A stretch of 63,645 nucleotides of DNA from positions 368 to 64,012 of the forward strand of contig NZ_LMJL01000010.1 of the NCBI RefSeq assembly GCF_001429295.1. The letters run 5' to 3'. Source of the stretch: Flavobacterium sp. Root935. Its GTDB lineage: Bacteria > Bacteroidota > Bacteroidia > Flavobacteriales > Flavobacteriaceae. This document shows, in pieces, positions 16,854-26,098 of the stretch. Within the stretch, counting starts at the first letter, position 1. Each line of letters begins with the position of its first letter. The notes below the pieces were generated by a model, which was given only the letters and a program-made list of their open reading frames with translations, was not told the DNA's origin and searched no databases. The position numbers and the translations under genes are program-made.

Positions 16854-16926
16854 CTTTAGGCTATAGGCTTTAAGCAGTAAGCTTTTTAAAAGTTATACTG
16901 CCTAAAGCCTAAAGATTATTGCTTAA
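16854..16926. repeat. GCTTTAGGCTATAGGCTTTA inverted repeat
   Basis: The arms 16866-16879 (GGCTTTAAGCAGTA) and 16896-16909 (TACTGCCTAAAGCC) pair with one mismatch; flanking GCTTTAGGCT and GCTTAAAGC words extend the element. It fills the porin-kdpD gap. Confidence 0.65.
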
Positions 16927-16937
16927 AGCATATTTTT

Positions 16938-18062
16938 ATGGAAAACGAAAATAATAACGCACAGCACTTTCTCGATTTGATTCAGAAATCACGAAAGGGA
17001 AAGTTTAAAATCTACATTGGGATGAGCGCCGGTGTGGGCAAAACTTTTCGTATGCTGCAGGAAGCGCATTCGTTATTGAAAAACGGAATCGATGTAAAAA
17101 TTGGCTACATCGAAACGCACATGCGAAAGGAAACGCATGAATTATTGGCGGGTTTGCCTGTGATTCCACGACGGACGATTTTTTATAAAGGAAAAGAATT
17201 AGAAGAACTCGATGTTCAGGCGATTATAAACCTTCGCCCAGAAGTGGTAATTGTTGATGAATTGGCGCACACAAATGTTGAAGGAAGCAAAAACGAAAAG
17301 CGTTGGCAAGACGTATTGGAGATTCTTGAAGCTGGGATCAATGTCATTTCGGCTGTTAATATTCAGCATATTGAAAGTTTAAATGAAGATGTAAAACGTA
17401 TCACAAACATTGATGTTCAGGAACGCATTCCAGATAATGTTTTGCGGTTGGCAGATGAAGTCGTGAATATCGATTTAACATCTGAAGATTTGATTGCGCG
17501 TTTGAAAGAAGGAAAAATTTATACTCCGGATAAAATTCAGACGGCTTTAACGAACTTTTTTAAATCGGAACAAATTCTTCAACTTCGAGAACTGGCTTTG
17601 AAAGAAGTAGCGAGTCAAGTCGTTCGAAAAGTTGAGAATGAAGTTCCGAATCTTCATGCTTTGCGACATGAAAAATTACTGGCGTGCATTAGCAGTAATG
17701 ATAAAACAGCCAAAATTGTGATTCGAAAAGCAGCACGATTGGCAAGTTATTACAACGGATCATGGTATGTTTTGTACGTAGAAACACCGCAGGAAAGCAG
17801 TACAAAAATTGCTTTAGACAAACAACGTCATTTAATAAATAACTTTAAACTCGCCGTACAATTAGGCGCAGAAGTTATTAAATTAGAACATAAAAATATT
17901 GCCGATGCGATTTTGATTACTGCAGAAGAAAAACAAATTACAACTGTATGTATTGGAAAACCGCATTTGAATTTATTTAAAGTAATTTTGTCTACAACAA
18001 TTTTCAGGCGTTTGCTAAACAAACTGTCTTTATCAAATGTTGATCTTGTTATATTATCGTGA
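16938..18062 (+). CDS. kdpD: truncated KdpD: sensor ATP-binding and USP domains without a kinase
   Basis: 374 residues matching only the N-terminal cytoplasmic part of KdpD. The KdpD Walker A GMSAGVGKTFRML (28-40, Lys35), Walker B VVIVDELAHTN (103-113) and a C-terminal universal-stress-protein-like domain (about 245-374) are present. The four transmembrane helices, GAF and histidine-kinase domains of classical KdpD are missing. A separate two-helix histidine kinase follows at 18144, so the two proteins probably work together as a split KdpD. The gene ends at a normal TGA with no sign of a frameshift. Confidence 0.9.
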   Translation: MENENNNAQHFLDLIQKSRKGKFKIYIGMSAGVGKTFRMLQEAHSLLKNGIDVKIGYIETHMRKETHELLAGLPVIPRRTIFYKGKELEELDVQAIINLRPEVVIVDELAHTNVEGSKNEKRWQDVLEILEAGINVISAVNIQHIESLNEDVKRITNIDVQERIPDNVLRLADEVVNIDLTSEDLIARLKEGKIYTPDKIQTALTNFFKSEQILQLRELALKEVASQVVRKVENEVPNLHALRHEKLLACISSNDKTAKIVIRKAARLASYYNGSWYVLYVETPQESSTKIALDKQRHLINNFKLAVQLGAEVIKLEHKNIADAILITAEEKQITTVCIGKPHLNLFKVILSTTIFRRLLNKLSLSNVDLVILS

Positions 18063-18131
18063 AATGTTTGATGTAAAATGTGAGATGATCTTTGGGAAAT
18101 ACATTTTACATCTCACAGCCAACATTTTACA
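18060..18131. repeat. GTGAAATG/ACATTTTACATCTCAC repeat before the kinase gene
   Basis: TGTAAAATGT (from 18072) faces ACATTTTACA (18101-18110), with GTGAAATG at the start and CATTTTAC at the end. Fourth copy of the family found at 10524-10594, 10787-10872 and within kdpB. Confidence 0.6.
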
Positions 18132-18143
18132 AAAATTAAAATT

Positions 18144-19862
18144 ATGAGAATTAAAACCAAATTAAATCTGGGCGTTGGATTGTTGTTTCTAATGATTATT
18201 ATACTTTCGTTAGTGAGCGGCTATTCGGTATTTTTAATAAAAGCAGACACAGAGAATATTCTGAAAGCGAATTATAATACGCTGGAATATTCGCGAAATA
18301 TGATTTTGTCTTTGGATGAAATTAAAACCAATCCTGATAATGAAATTCAAACTTTTAAAAAATATCTGGAAAAGCAAACGCAAAATGTAACTGAACCTGG
18401 AGAAAAGGAAGCAACCGAAAATCTGGAAAAAAGTTTTTCGCTTTTAGAAAAAAATGGTACTGATGAAACTTTAAAAACGCAAATCAGAAAAGACATTTTT
18501 GCGATCATGAAACTCAATCTCGATGCTATAAAACAGAAAAGTGATATTGCCAAACTCACAGCCGAAAATGCTAATTTATGGATTGCCATTGTTGGAAGTT
18601 TATGCTTTTTAATCGCTTTTAATCTACTCGTTAATTTACCTAATAATATTGCAAACCCAATAAAGGAATTAACGCTGAGTATTAAAGAAATAGCCAATAA
18701 AAATTATTCAGAACGGGTACATTTTACAAGTCATAGCGAATTTGGTGATCTTGCAAAGTCGTTTAATACGATGGCGCAAAAACTTCAGGAATATAATGAC
18801 AGTAATTTGTATAAATTATTCTTCGAAAAGAAACGACTGGAAACTTTAATCAATAATATGCACGACCCTATTATTGGGTTGGACAATGAAGGAATTGTTT
18901 TGTTTGCCAATGATGAAGCGCTAAAAATTATTGGTTTAAAATTGGAAGATGTTGTTGGAAAATTAGCTTCAAATTTGGCTTTATCGAATGATTTGATTCG
19001 GTCTTTGATTTTAAAGGAAGAGGCTGACTCTCCTAAAAAACAACCGCTTAAAATTTACGCTCACGGAAAAGAAAGTTATTTTGAAAAAGAGATTCTGAAT
19101 ATTACTATAATTCCAACTGGTGAAGAAAAAGAAATTAATATCGGTGATGTAATTATTTTGAGAAACATTACACTTTTTAAAGAATTGGATTTTGCCAAAA
19201 CCAATTTTATTGCGACCGTTTCACACGAATTAAAAACGCCGATTGCTTCTATAAAATTAAGTCTTCAATTGCTTGAAAATGCTAAAACGGGCGACATGAA
19301 CGACGACCAAAAACAATTGGTTGAAAGTATAAAAGATGACAGTCAAAGACTATTGAAAATTACAGGCGAATTACTTAATTTATCGCAATTGGAAACTGGA
19401 AATATTCAACTAAATATTGAAAAAAGTAATCCGCATGAAATTGTAAATTATGCTGTTGAAGCCGTAAAAGTTCAGGCCGATCAAAAACAGATTAAATTGG
19501 TTATTGACGCTGATGAAAATCTTGAAGACGTAAAAGCCGACAGCGAAAAAACAGGCTGGGTTTTGATTAATTATTTATCAAATGCGATTCGGTATTCTTC
19601 TGAAAAAAGTACTATTTTCATTAAATTAAAAAGAGAAAACAATCAAATCGTTTTTCAGGTTATCGACACTGGAAAAGGAATTGACACACGATACAAAGAC
19701 AAAGTTTTTGATAAATATTTTCAGGTTCCGGGAAGTCAAAAATCCGGAACAGGATTAGGTTTGGCAATCAGCAAAGAATTTATTGAAGCGCAAAATGGGA
19801 ATGTTGGGGTCGAGAGTAATTTAGGATTGGGAAGTACGTTTTGGTTTTCGTTGAAGGTTTAA
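18144..19862 (+). CDS. HAMP-PAS sensor histidine kinase of the kdp locus
   Basis: 572 residues: two transmembrane helices (about 8-31 and 145-168) around a roughly 110-residue periplasmic region, HAMP (about 169-222), PAS-like domain (about 228-340), then a kinase core with H-box VSHELKTPIAS (His361), N-box region NYLSNAIRYS and ATP-lid motifs DTGKGI and GTGLGLAIS. It should autophosphorylate and pass phosphate to the sigma54-type regulator at 8511; the pair brackets the kdp genes. With the truncated KdpD it covers the parts of a full KdpD. Specific pairing is inferred from position. Confidence 0.88.
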   Translation: MRIKTKLNLGVGLLFLMIIILSLVSGYSVFLIKADTENILKANYNTLEYSRNMILSLDEIKTNPDNEIQTFKKYLEKQTQNVTEPGEKEATENLEKSFSLLEKNGTDETLKTQIRKDIFAIMKLNLDAIKQKSDIAKLTAENANLWIAIVGSLCFLIAFNLLVNLPNNIANPIKELTLSIKEIANKNYSERVHFTSHSEFGDLAKSFNTMAQKLQEYNDSNLYKLFFEKKRLETLINNMHDPIIGLDNEGIVLFANDEALKIIGLKLEDVVGKLASNLALSNDLIRSLILKEEADSPKKQPLKIYAHGKESYFEKEILNITIIPTGEEKEINIGDVIILRNITLFKELDFAKTNFIATVSHELKTPIASIKLSLQLLENAKTGDMNDDQKQLVESIKDDSQRLLKITGELLNLSQLETGNIQLNIEKSNPHEIVNYAVEAVKVQADQKQIKLVIDADENLEDVKADSEKTGWVLINYLSNAIRYSSEKSTIFIKLKRENNQIVFQVIDTGKGIDTRYKDKVFDKYFQVPGSQKSGTGLGLAISKEFIEAQNGNVGVESNLGLGSTFWFSLKV

Positions 19863-20038
19863 AAAGATTCGAACCATTTTCTAGAACTGATGACACTTAA
19901 AAAAAGATAATATTTAGCCAATCTTAACCCAACTACCCTATTTAAAACTAACAAATTAATATTCCCTTAAGGTTCAATTAAGCCCAAAATACCTGCATTG
20001 AACATTCGTTATTATTGCAAAATATAACGACAAAAACA

Positions 20039-20800
20039 ATGTTCCTCAAAACGATTTCCCTTGTATTCCTGCTCGGATTATTTTCTGCAAATGCACAGCA
20101 AAATGATTCAATTGTAAAAATTGACAGTACTTCAAATCATTTAAAATTTAATTACAAACAATTAATTATTCCAAGTGCATTAATTGGCTATGGTGTTATT
20201 GGAATTGGAAATGATCAACTCCTAAGTTTTAATCATCAAATTAAGAATGAAGTTACTGAAGACATTGACGAGAAAATTACTATTGACGATTTCTCTCAAT
20301 ACGCACCCGCAGCATCTGTTTATGCTTTGAATGCTTTTGGAGTAAAAGGTAAAAACAATCTACGAGATCGTTCTGTAATATTTGTGACTTCTTATGTTAT
20401 AATGGCTTCAACGGTTTTAGGTTTAAAATCGATTGTGCATGAAGAACGTCCAGACGGAAGTTCGAACAATTCTTTTCCTTCAGGACATACTGCGACTGCT
20501 TTTGCCGGAGCCGAGTTTTTATGGCAGGAATACAAAGATAAATCGATTTGGTACGGAATTGCCGGATATGCCGTTGCAACCGGAACTGGATTATTTAGAA
20601 TTTACAATAACCGCCACTGGTTAACCGATGTCGCTGCAGGAGCTGGAATTGGAATTTTGAGCACCAAATTAGCGTATTGGATGAATCCTTATATTACCAA
20701 AAAATTATTCAAATCTTCTTCTGAAAGTAAGTCAACTTCTATGGTAATGCCTTTTTATAATGGGCAGCAATATGGATTGGGTTTTGTGAAAGTTTTTTAG
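20039..20800 (+). CDS. PAP2-superfamily phosphatase
   Basis: 253 residues with an N-terminal signal peptide (MFLKTISLVFLLGLFSANAQ). The three phosphatase motifs are intact: KSIVHEERP (130-138), FPSGHTA (146-152) and R-x5-H-x3-D (Arg187, His193, Asp197). It belongs to the membrane-associated type 2 phosphatidic acid phosphatases, acting on lipid phosphates or undecaprenyl pyrophosphate at the periplasmic face. The start at 20039 was chosen over an in-frame TTG 24 bp earlier because it gives a clean signal peptide. Monocistronic. Confidence 0.87.
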   Translation: MFLKTISLVFLLGLFSANAQQNDSIVKIDSTSNHLKFNYKQLIIPSALIGYGVIGIGNDQLLSFNHQIKNEVTEDIDEKITIDDFSQYAPAASVYALNAFGVKGKNNLRDRSVIFVTSYVIMASTVLGLKSIVHEERPDGSSNNSFPSGHTATAFAGAEFLWQEYKDKSIWYGIAGYAVATGTGLFRIYNNRHWLTDVAAGAGIGILSTKLAYWMNPYITKKLFKSSSESKSTSMVMPFYNGQQYGLGFVKVF

Positions 20801-20808
20801 CGTTTTTA

Positions 20809-20950
20809 GCCACAGATTAAAAAGATTAAAAAGATTTTTTGAATAATGTTGTCTAGATTTTTCCGTCACGAATCAACGAATTACTTTAAATCAAAATTCA
20901 TAAATTCGTGGCGGAAAAAAATAATCCTTCAAATCTGTGCAATCTGTGGC
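20809..20950. repeat. nested inverted repeat, GCCACAGATT family
   Basis: The outer arms GCCACAGATT (20809-20818) and AATCTGTGGC (20941-20950) enclose an inner pair CCGTCACGAAT (20863-20873) / ATTCGTGGCGG (20904-20914). It lies between two convergent genes. Confidence 0.7.
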
Positions 20951-20960
20951 AAAAAGCCTT

Positions 20961-21734
20961 TTAAGTGTTCGAAGTATTATTCTTAATCTCCATCACTTCT
21001 CTTTTTACTTCAAGAAGCAGTTCTTTCATCGTTTCAGTTTCAGATAAGGTTTGTTTTTTATCAGATCGGCCGATGTTGCATTCGTACTCCCAAATCTCTA
21101 AAATATCAGAAGCTTTCACTTCATAATTTGGATAAAAACTATTATCAGATTCCAAAACTAAAGAATTCTTTTTGTTTTTATTGAGACGTTTGTAGACCAT
21201 ACCTTCATTTTTGGTAATCAAGATATAGGTCTTACCATCCATCACCTCTCCTAACCTTTCCACATAACGTCCGATAATGATAGAACCATCTTCGTGTGGC
21301 GGCATCGAATCACCTTCTACAGGAAATCCGCGGTGTTTACCAGGCCCTAAAAAAGGAAGTGAAACCTGCTGTAAACTTTCGATATACTCAGGATCAGCAT
21401 ATCCGTTGAGGTAACCGGCTTTTGCTTTTTGAGATACAATTTCGATATAATTCTCCCCAAAACTATCTACCTGTATGGGTAAAATAAGTCGATTGCCTTC
21501 TAGTTTTATTAAATTTTCTACGTTTATTTTACGTATATCGACAGACAATAACAAATCGATACTCATATGAAAATATAAAGCGATTTGCTTTAAAATGTCA
21601 TACGGCGCTTCGGAAGTTCCATCTTCGTATTTAACGTATCTACCTCTTGTAATTCTTAGGTTTTGGGCTAATTTTTCTTGTGATATTTTATGCTTAACCC
21701 TTAATGCTCTGATATTGTCTGAAAATAAGGACAT
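20961..21734 (-). CDS. LexA-like HTH repressor with S24 self-cleavage domain
   Basis: 257 residues: N-terminal XRE-type HTH (about 7-60, IRALRVKHKISQEKLAQNLRI) and C-terminal S24/LexA-type peptidase. A cleavage-type Ala106-Gly107 lies in KAKAGYLNG; the nucleophile is Ser143 in VEGDSMPP and the general base Lys182 in MVYKRLNK. These are the hallmarks of repressors that cut themselves on activated RecA. The start MSLFSDNIRA is chosen because upstream in-frame sequence runs through the divergent promoter and into dinB. It is divergent from the dinB-dnaE2 genes and probably represses both directions. A charged C-terminal tail (about 223-257) is extra. Confidence 0.88.
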   Translation of the reverse strand: MSLFSDNIRALRVKHKISQEKLAQNLRITRGRYVKYEDGTSEAPYDILKQIALYFHMSIDLLLSVDIRKINVENLIKLEGNRLILPIQVDSFGENYIEIVSQKAKAGYLNGYADPEYIESLQQVSLPFLGPGKHRGFPVEGDSMPPHEDGSIIIGRYVERLGEVMDGKTYILITKNEGMVYKRLNKNKKNSLVLESDNSFYPNYEVKASDILEIWEYECNIGRSDKKQTLSETETMKELLLEVKREVMEIKNNTSNT

Positions 21735-21819
21735 AACTAATTTGTTATAATTTGGAACAGCAAATATACAAAAAATTGTTATCATCTGTGTTAATTTTGT
21801 TTCATACAAAAACAAGAAA
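21735..21819. promoter_or_regulatory. divergent promoter region between the S24 repressor and dinB
   Basis: -7 boxes face both ways: TAATTTTG at 21792-21799 for dinB and, on the minus strand, TATATTTG at 21761-21768 for the repressor. TTGTTAT occurs at 21742-21748 and 21776-21782, one next to each promoter, and AATTTG is repeated at 21739-21744 and 21749-21754. These are candidate operator half-sites. No properly spaced -33 TTG is seen. Confidence 0.45.
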
Positions 21820-23001
21820 ATGGCAAGGGCAATTGTACACATGGATTTGGATACTTTTTTTGTATCCTGTGAACGACTAACCAACTCAGAATTAAGAGAC
21901 AAACCTCTTATTATTGGTGGAGGTGATCGTGGCGTTGTAGCCTCTTGTTCTTATGAAGCCCGCAAATTTGGGGTGCGTTCTGCAATGCCTATTCAAATGG
22001 CGCTAAAACTTTGTCCAGATGCAAAAGTTATGAAAGGCGACATGGAATTGTATTCACAATTATCGCACGATGTTACTCAAATTCTTCAGGAAAAAGCACC
22101 CGTTTTAGAAAAAGCTAGTATCGATGAATTTTATCTGGATATTACTGGAATGGATAAATTTCACGGAAGCTATAAATGGACAGATGAATTGGCAAAATCT
22201 GTAATAAAAGAAACTGGTCTGCCAATTAGTTTTTCGCTATCTATTAATAAAACTGTTTCTAAAATTGCAACTGGCGAAGGCAAACCTGTAGGGAATCTCG
22301 AAATTCCTGAGCAAGGAGTTCAGGCTTTTTTAAATCCGTTATCGATTCAAAAAATCCCGATGGTTGGAAATGTCACGTTCCAGCTTTTGTCCCGAATTGG
22401 TGTTCGTAAAATTCAGACTCTAGCAGAAATGCCTCCTGAGGTTTTACAGCAGATGATTGGAAAAAATGGTTTGGACATCTGGAAAAAGGCCAACGGAATC
22501 GACCATACGCCTGTAGAACCTTACAGTGAAAGAAAATCAATTTCTACTGAACATACTTTTGCTCAGGATACAATCGATATTGCCAAACTAAAAAGAGTGC
22601 TTTTAGGAATGGTCGAAAAACTGGCTTTTCAGCTTCGGTCTGAACAATGGTTAACCTCAACAGTTACGGTTAAAATACGTTATGCCAATTTTGATACAGA
22701 AACCAAACAATGCAGAGTAGCTTATACATCAGCAGATCACGTTTTGACCAAAAATGTAATGGAACTTTTTGAGAAATTGTATCAGCGTCGTATGCGTTTA
22801 CGTTTGATTGGTGTTCGCTTTAGCGGATTAGTTCGCGGTACCTATCAAATTGATCTTTTTGAAGATACTCAGGAAATGCTTTCACTTTATGCCGCCATGG
22901 ATAAAATGAAAAACCGTTATGGTTTTGATGCGGTAATGCGCTGTGCCGGAGCTTCTTTTAAACCCAATAACAAAGACGAAATTTTAAAACGCAGCAAATA
23001 A
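21820..23001 (+). CDS. dinB: Y-family DNA polymerase IV
   Basis: 393 residues. Catalytic acids are present: Asp9 in HMDLDTFF and Asp102/Glu103 in ASIDEFYLD, so unlike ImuB-type relatives this looks like an active translesion polymerase. The helix-hairpin-helix region (about 170-205) and little-finger domain follow. QIDLF (343-347) fits a beta-clamp binding motif. Its stop codon overlaps the start of the dnaE2-like gene by one base (TAATG), implying coupled translation. Position beside a LexA-like repressor indicates damage-inducible expression. Confidence 0.93.
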   Translation: MARAIVHMDLDTFFVSCERLTNSELRDKPLIIGGGDRGVVASCSYEARKFGVRSAMPIQMALKLCPDAKVMKGDMELYSQLSHDVTQILQEKAPVLEKASIDEFYLDITGMDKFHGSYKWTDELAKSVIKETGLPISFSLSINKTVSKIATGEGKPVGNLEIPEQGVQAFLNPLSIQKIPMVGNVTFQLLSRIGVRKIQTLAEMPPEVLQQMIGKNGLDIWKKANGIDHTPVEPYSERKSISTEHTFAQDTIDIAKLKRVLLGMVEKLAFQLRSEQWLTSTVTVKIRYANFDTETKQCRVAYTSADHVLTKNVMELFEKLYQRRMRLRLIGVRFSGLVRGTYQIDLFEDTQEMLSLYAAMDKMKNRYGFDAVMRCAGASFKPNNKDEILKRSK

Positions 23002-26000
23002 TGTATCTCAATTGTCATTCATATCATTCATTACGTTACGGCACGATTCCTCTTGATAAACTTATCGAGGAGGCCGTTTCTTATGGTGTTAAAGCAATGG
23101 CACTTACTGATATTAATACAGTAACGGGAATTTATGATTTTATAAAAGCATGTACTGAAAAAAAGATTAAACCATTGGTTGGAATGGAGTTTCGATGCAG
23201 TCATGAGTTTCGATATATCGGTTTGGCTCAAAATGCTGAAGGTTTGGCTGAAATGAATCGGTTTTTAACGAATCATAATTTTAGCGGAGAAAAACTGCCA
23301 TTAAATGCACCCGAATTCAAATCGGTTTTTGTAATTTATACTTTAGAAAATGCTCCGAAAGTTCTTCGTGAAAATGAATTTATCGGCATTCGTCCCGAAG
23401 AAGTTTCAAGACTTTTCTCATCAGAACATAAAGATAAAATTTCTAAAATGGTTGTACTGCAATCGGTAACTTTTAGAAATAAAAAAGAATTTAATCTGCA
23501 TAAAATTCTGCGTGCAATTGATACGAATATTATCTTATCAAAATTAACAGAAGCTGATTATTGCAGAACTTCTGAAAAAATGCTGCCTGTAGAATCGCTG
23601 TTACCTTTTTATGAAAAGTATCATGAAATTATAATTAACACAGAGAAAATTATTAATTCCTGCAATTTTGAATATGATTTTTCTACTCCAAAAAACAAAA
23701 AATTCTTTACTACAAGTCGTCAGGAAGATTTAAAAATGCTTACCGACTTGGCTATGAAAGGATTAAAAAGACGTTATGGAAACGAGAATCTAGAAGCAAA
23801 AAAGCGTATAGAAAAGGAACTAAAAGTGATCGATGAATTAGAATTCAGCGGTTATTTTTTAATTACTTGGGATATTGTACGCTACAGCAATAGTCAGGGT
23901 TTTATGCATATTGGCCGAGGCAGCGGTGCCAATAGTATTATAGCCTATTGTTTAGGCATTACAGATATTTGCCCATTAGAATTGGATTTGTATTTTGAGC
24001 GATTTTTAAATTTAAATCGTAAAAGTCCGCCCGATTTTGACATCGATTGGAGCTGGAAAGAGCGTAATATAATTTTAGAATATATTTTTGATAAATATGG
24101 CCGCGATCATGTTGCTTTTTGCGGTACCAATGTAGAATTCAAACACCGTTCTATTTTCAGGGAAGTCGGGAAAGTTTTTGGTCTTCCAAAAGAAGAATTA
24201 GATATGCTGGCCAAAAATCCAATGGCATTGCAAGAAACTAATTCTATTGTACAGCTGGTTCAGTATTATAGTCTTATGATGAATAAATACCCCAATCAGC
24301 GCAGTATGCATGCCTGCGGTATTATTATTTCTGAAGAACCAATCACCAATTATACGCCGTTGGAAATGCCTCCAAAAGGTTTCCCTATTGTACTTTTTGA
24401 CATGCATATTGCCGAAGAAATTGGTTTCGAAAAATTCGATATTCTAAGTCAGCGCGGCATTGGGCATATCGATGACAGCGTAAAACTAATCGAAAAAAAC
24501 CGAGGCATAAAAGTAGATATTCGTGACACTTCTATATCTAAAGATGAAGCTGTATGCAATGTTCATTTGGCACAAGGAAAAACCATTGGCTGTTTCTATA
24601 TCGAAAGTCCCGCAATGCGTGGATTATTGCGCCGTTTAAATTGCGATAATTACAGGATTCTTGTAGCAGCTTCTTCAATTATTCGTCCCGGCGTTGCACA
24701 ATCTGGAATGATGAAAGAATATATTTTTCGTCATAATAATCCAGATCAATTTCAATATTTTCATGAGGTTTTCAAAGAACATCTTGGCGAAACCTATGGT
24801 ATTATGGTCTATCAGGAAGATGTGATCAAAATTGCCCAGCATTACGGAGGCGTTCCTGCTGCAGACGGTGATATTCTGCGTCGCGCCATGTCTGGAAAAG
24901 GACGTTCTGTAGAGGCTTTGCAAAAAGTAAAAGATAATTTCTTTGCTTCCTGTGCCCAAAAAGGACATCCTGAAGGGCTTAGTCAGGAAATTTACCGCCA
25001 GATTGAGTCTTTTGCAGGATTTTCATTTTGTAAAGCGCACTCTGCTTCGTATGCGGTAGAAAGTTACCAAAGTTTATATCTCAAGATCAATTATCCTGTA
25101 GAGTTTATGACAGCGGTTATTAATAATCAAGGCGGATTTTACAGAACAGAAGTTTATGTACACGAAGCACGTATGTCTGGAGCAACAATACTTAATCCGT
25201 GTGTGAATAAAAGTGAATATCAAACTACGGTTTATGGAAATGATATTTATCTAGGTTTTATGCATCTGCAGGGTTTAGAATCGAAAATAGCAAATTTGAT
25301 CGAATCGGATCGGGAGAAAAATGGTGAATTTATTTCTTTGGAGGATTTTATCAACCGAATTCCAATTGGTATTGAAAGTATTAAAATTTTGATTTTTATA
25401 GATGCTTTTCGTTTTACGGGAAAAACCAAGAATCAGCTTCTCGTTATTGCAAGTTTACTTTTAAATAATTTTAAACCAGAAAACAGAAGTTTGATGCTTT
25501 TACAAGAACCCGTTAAAGAATATAAGCTTCCAACTTTAGATCGTTCTGTTTTTGAAGATGCTTTTGATGAAATCGAGCTTTTGAGTTTTCCTGTATCCTG
25601 TCCCGTTTTTGATTTATTACAAACCAAATACCGCGGCGATGTTATGGCAAAAGATCTTGTCTCGCATCATAAAAAACAGGTTCGAATGCTGGCTTATTTA
25701 ATTGCCCGAAAACAGGTTCCTACCAAAAAAGGAAATATGTATTTTGGAACTTGGATTGATCATGAAGGCTCTTATTTTGACACGGCGCATTTTCCTGATA
25801 GTCTGGCGCAGCATCCTTTTCAAGGCGGAGGCTGTTATTTGCTTTTAGGAAATGTAGAAGTCGATTATCACTTTCCAACCATAACGATCCTCAAAATGGC
25901 CAAGATGCCTTTTATCCCCGATCCTCGTTATATGGATGCAAAAGATCAGTTTAAAACACAGCGATTAATTAAGGAGGATGTTAGTCCTACGCATCGCGAA

Positions 26001-26054
26001 CCTTATCCGCAGGGACATGAAATTAATCTGCCGAGACATCGAATGAAATTTTAG
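23001..26054 (+). CDS. dnaE2: error-prone DnaE2-like DNA polymerase III alpha subunit
   Basis: 1017 residues, shorter than a replicative DnaE (about 1150-1200 or more) and close to DnaE2/ImuC. The C-family catalytic motif PPDFDIDW (343-350; Asp345 and Asp347) and the GRGSGAN segment (305-311) are intact, so it should polymerise. The N-terminal PHP domain has lost expected metal ligands: the first motif reads LNCHSYHS where HxH is usual, and TDHG is replaced by TDIN (36-39). Intrinsic PHP proofreading is therefore unlikely. Translation is coupled to dinB. I infer a translesion or gap-filling polymerase acting with DinB; the symbol reflects resemblance, not proof. Confidence 0.85.
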   Translation: MYLNCHSYHSLRYGTIPLDKLIEEAVSYGVKAMALTDINTVTGIYDFIKACTEKKIKPLVGMEFRCSHEFRYIGLAQNAEGLAEMNRFLTNHNFSGEKLPLNAPEFKSVFVIYTLENAPKVLRENEFIGIRPEEVSRLFSSEHKDKISKMVVLQSVTFRNKKEFNLHKILRAIDTNIILSKLTEADYCRTSEKMLPVESLLPFYEKYHEIIINTEKIINSCNFEYDFSTPKNKKFFTTSRQEDLKMLTDLAMKGLKRRYGNENLEAKKRIEKELKVIDELEFSGYFLITWDIVRYSNSQGFMHIGRGSGANSIIAYCLGITDICPLELDLYFERFLNLNRKSPPDFDIDWSWKERNIILEYIFDKYGRDHVAFCGTNVEFKHRSIFREVGKVFGLPKEELDMLAKNPMALQETNSIVQLVQYYSLMMNKYPNQRSMHACGIIISEEPITNYTPLEMPPKGFPIVLFDMHIAEEIGFEKFDILSQRGIGHIDDSVKLIEKNRGIKVDIRDTSISKDEAVCNVHLAQGKTIGCFYIESPAMRGLLRRLNCDNYRILVAASSIIRPGVAQSGMMKEYIFRHNNPDQFQYFHEVFKEHLGETYGIMVYQEDVIKIAQHYGGVPAADGDILRRAMSGKGRSVEALQKVKDNFFASCAQKGHPEGLSQEIYRQIESFAGFSFCKAHSASYAVESYQSLYLKINYPVEFMTAVINNQGGFYRTEVYVHEARMSGATILNPCVNKSEYQTTVYGNDIYLGFMHLQGLESKIANLIESDREKNGEFISLEDFINRIPIGIESIKILIFIDAFRFTGKTKNQLLVIASLLLNNFKPENRSLMLLQEPVKEYKLPTLDRSVFEDAFDEIELLSFPVSCPVFDLLQTKYRGDVMAKDLVSHHKKQVRMLAYLIARKQVPTKKGNMYFGTWIDHEGSYFDTAHFPDSLAQHPFQGGGCYLLLGNVEVDYHFPTITILKMAKMPFIPDPRYMDAKDQFKTQRLIKEDVSPTHREPYPQGHEINLPRHRMKF

Positions 26055-26098
26055 CATTAAAATAACAAATGAAGAAATAGATTTTACGTTATATAAAG

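Noticed and set aside
16938..19862. KdpD and the following kinase as one gene broken by a frameshift
   Set aside because: The kinase has its own two transmembrane helices, HAMP and PAS domains, unlike classical KdpD, and an 81-bp repeat separates them; two real genes fit better.
21735..21902. 56-residue N-terminal extension of the S24 repressor
   Set aside because: It would cross the divergent promoter and overlap the start of dinB; the HTH domain begins normally at the inner Met (21734).
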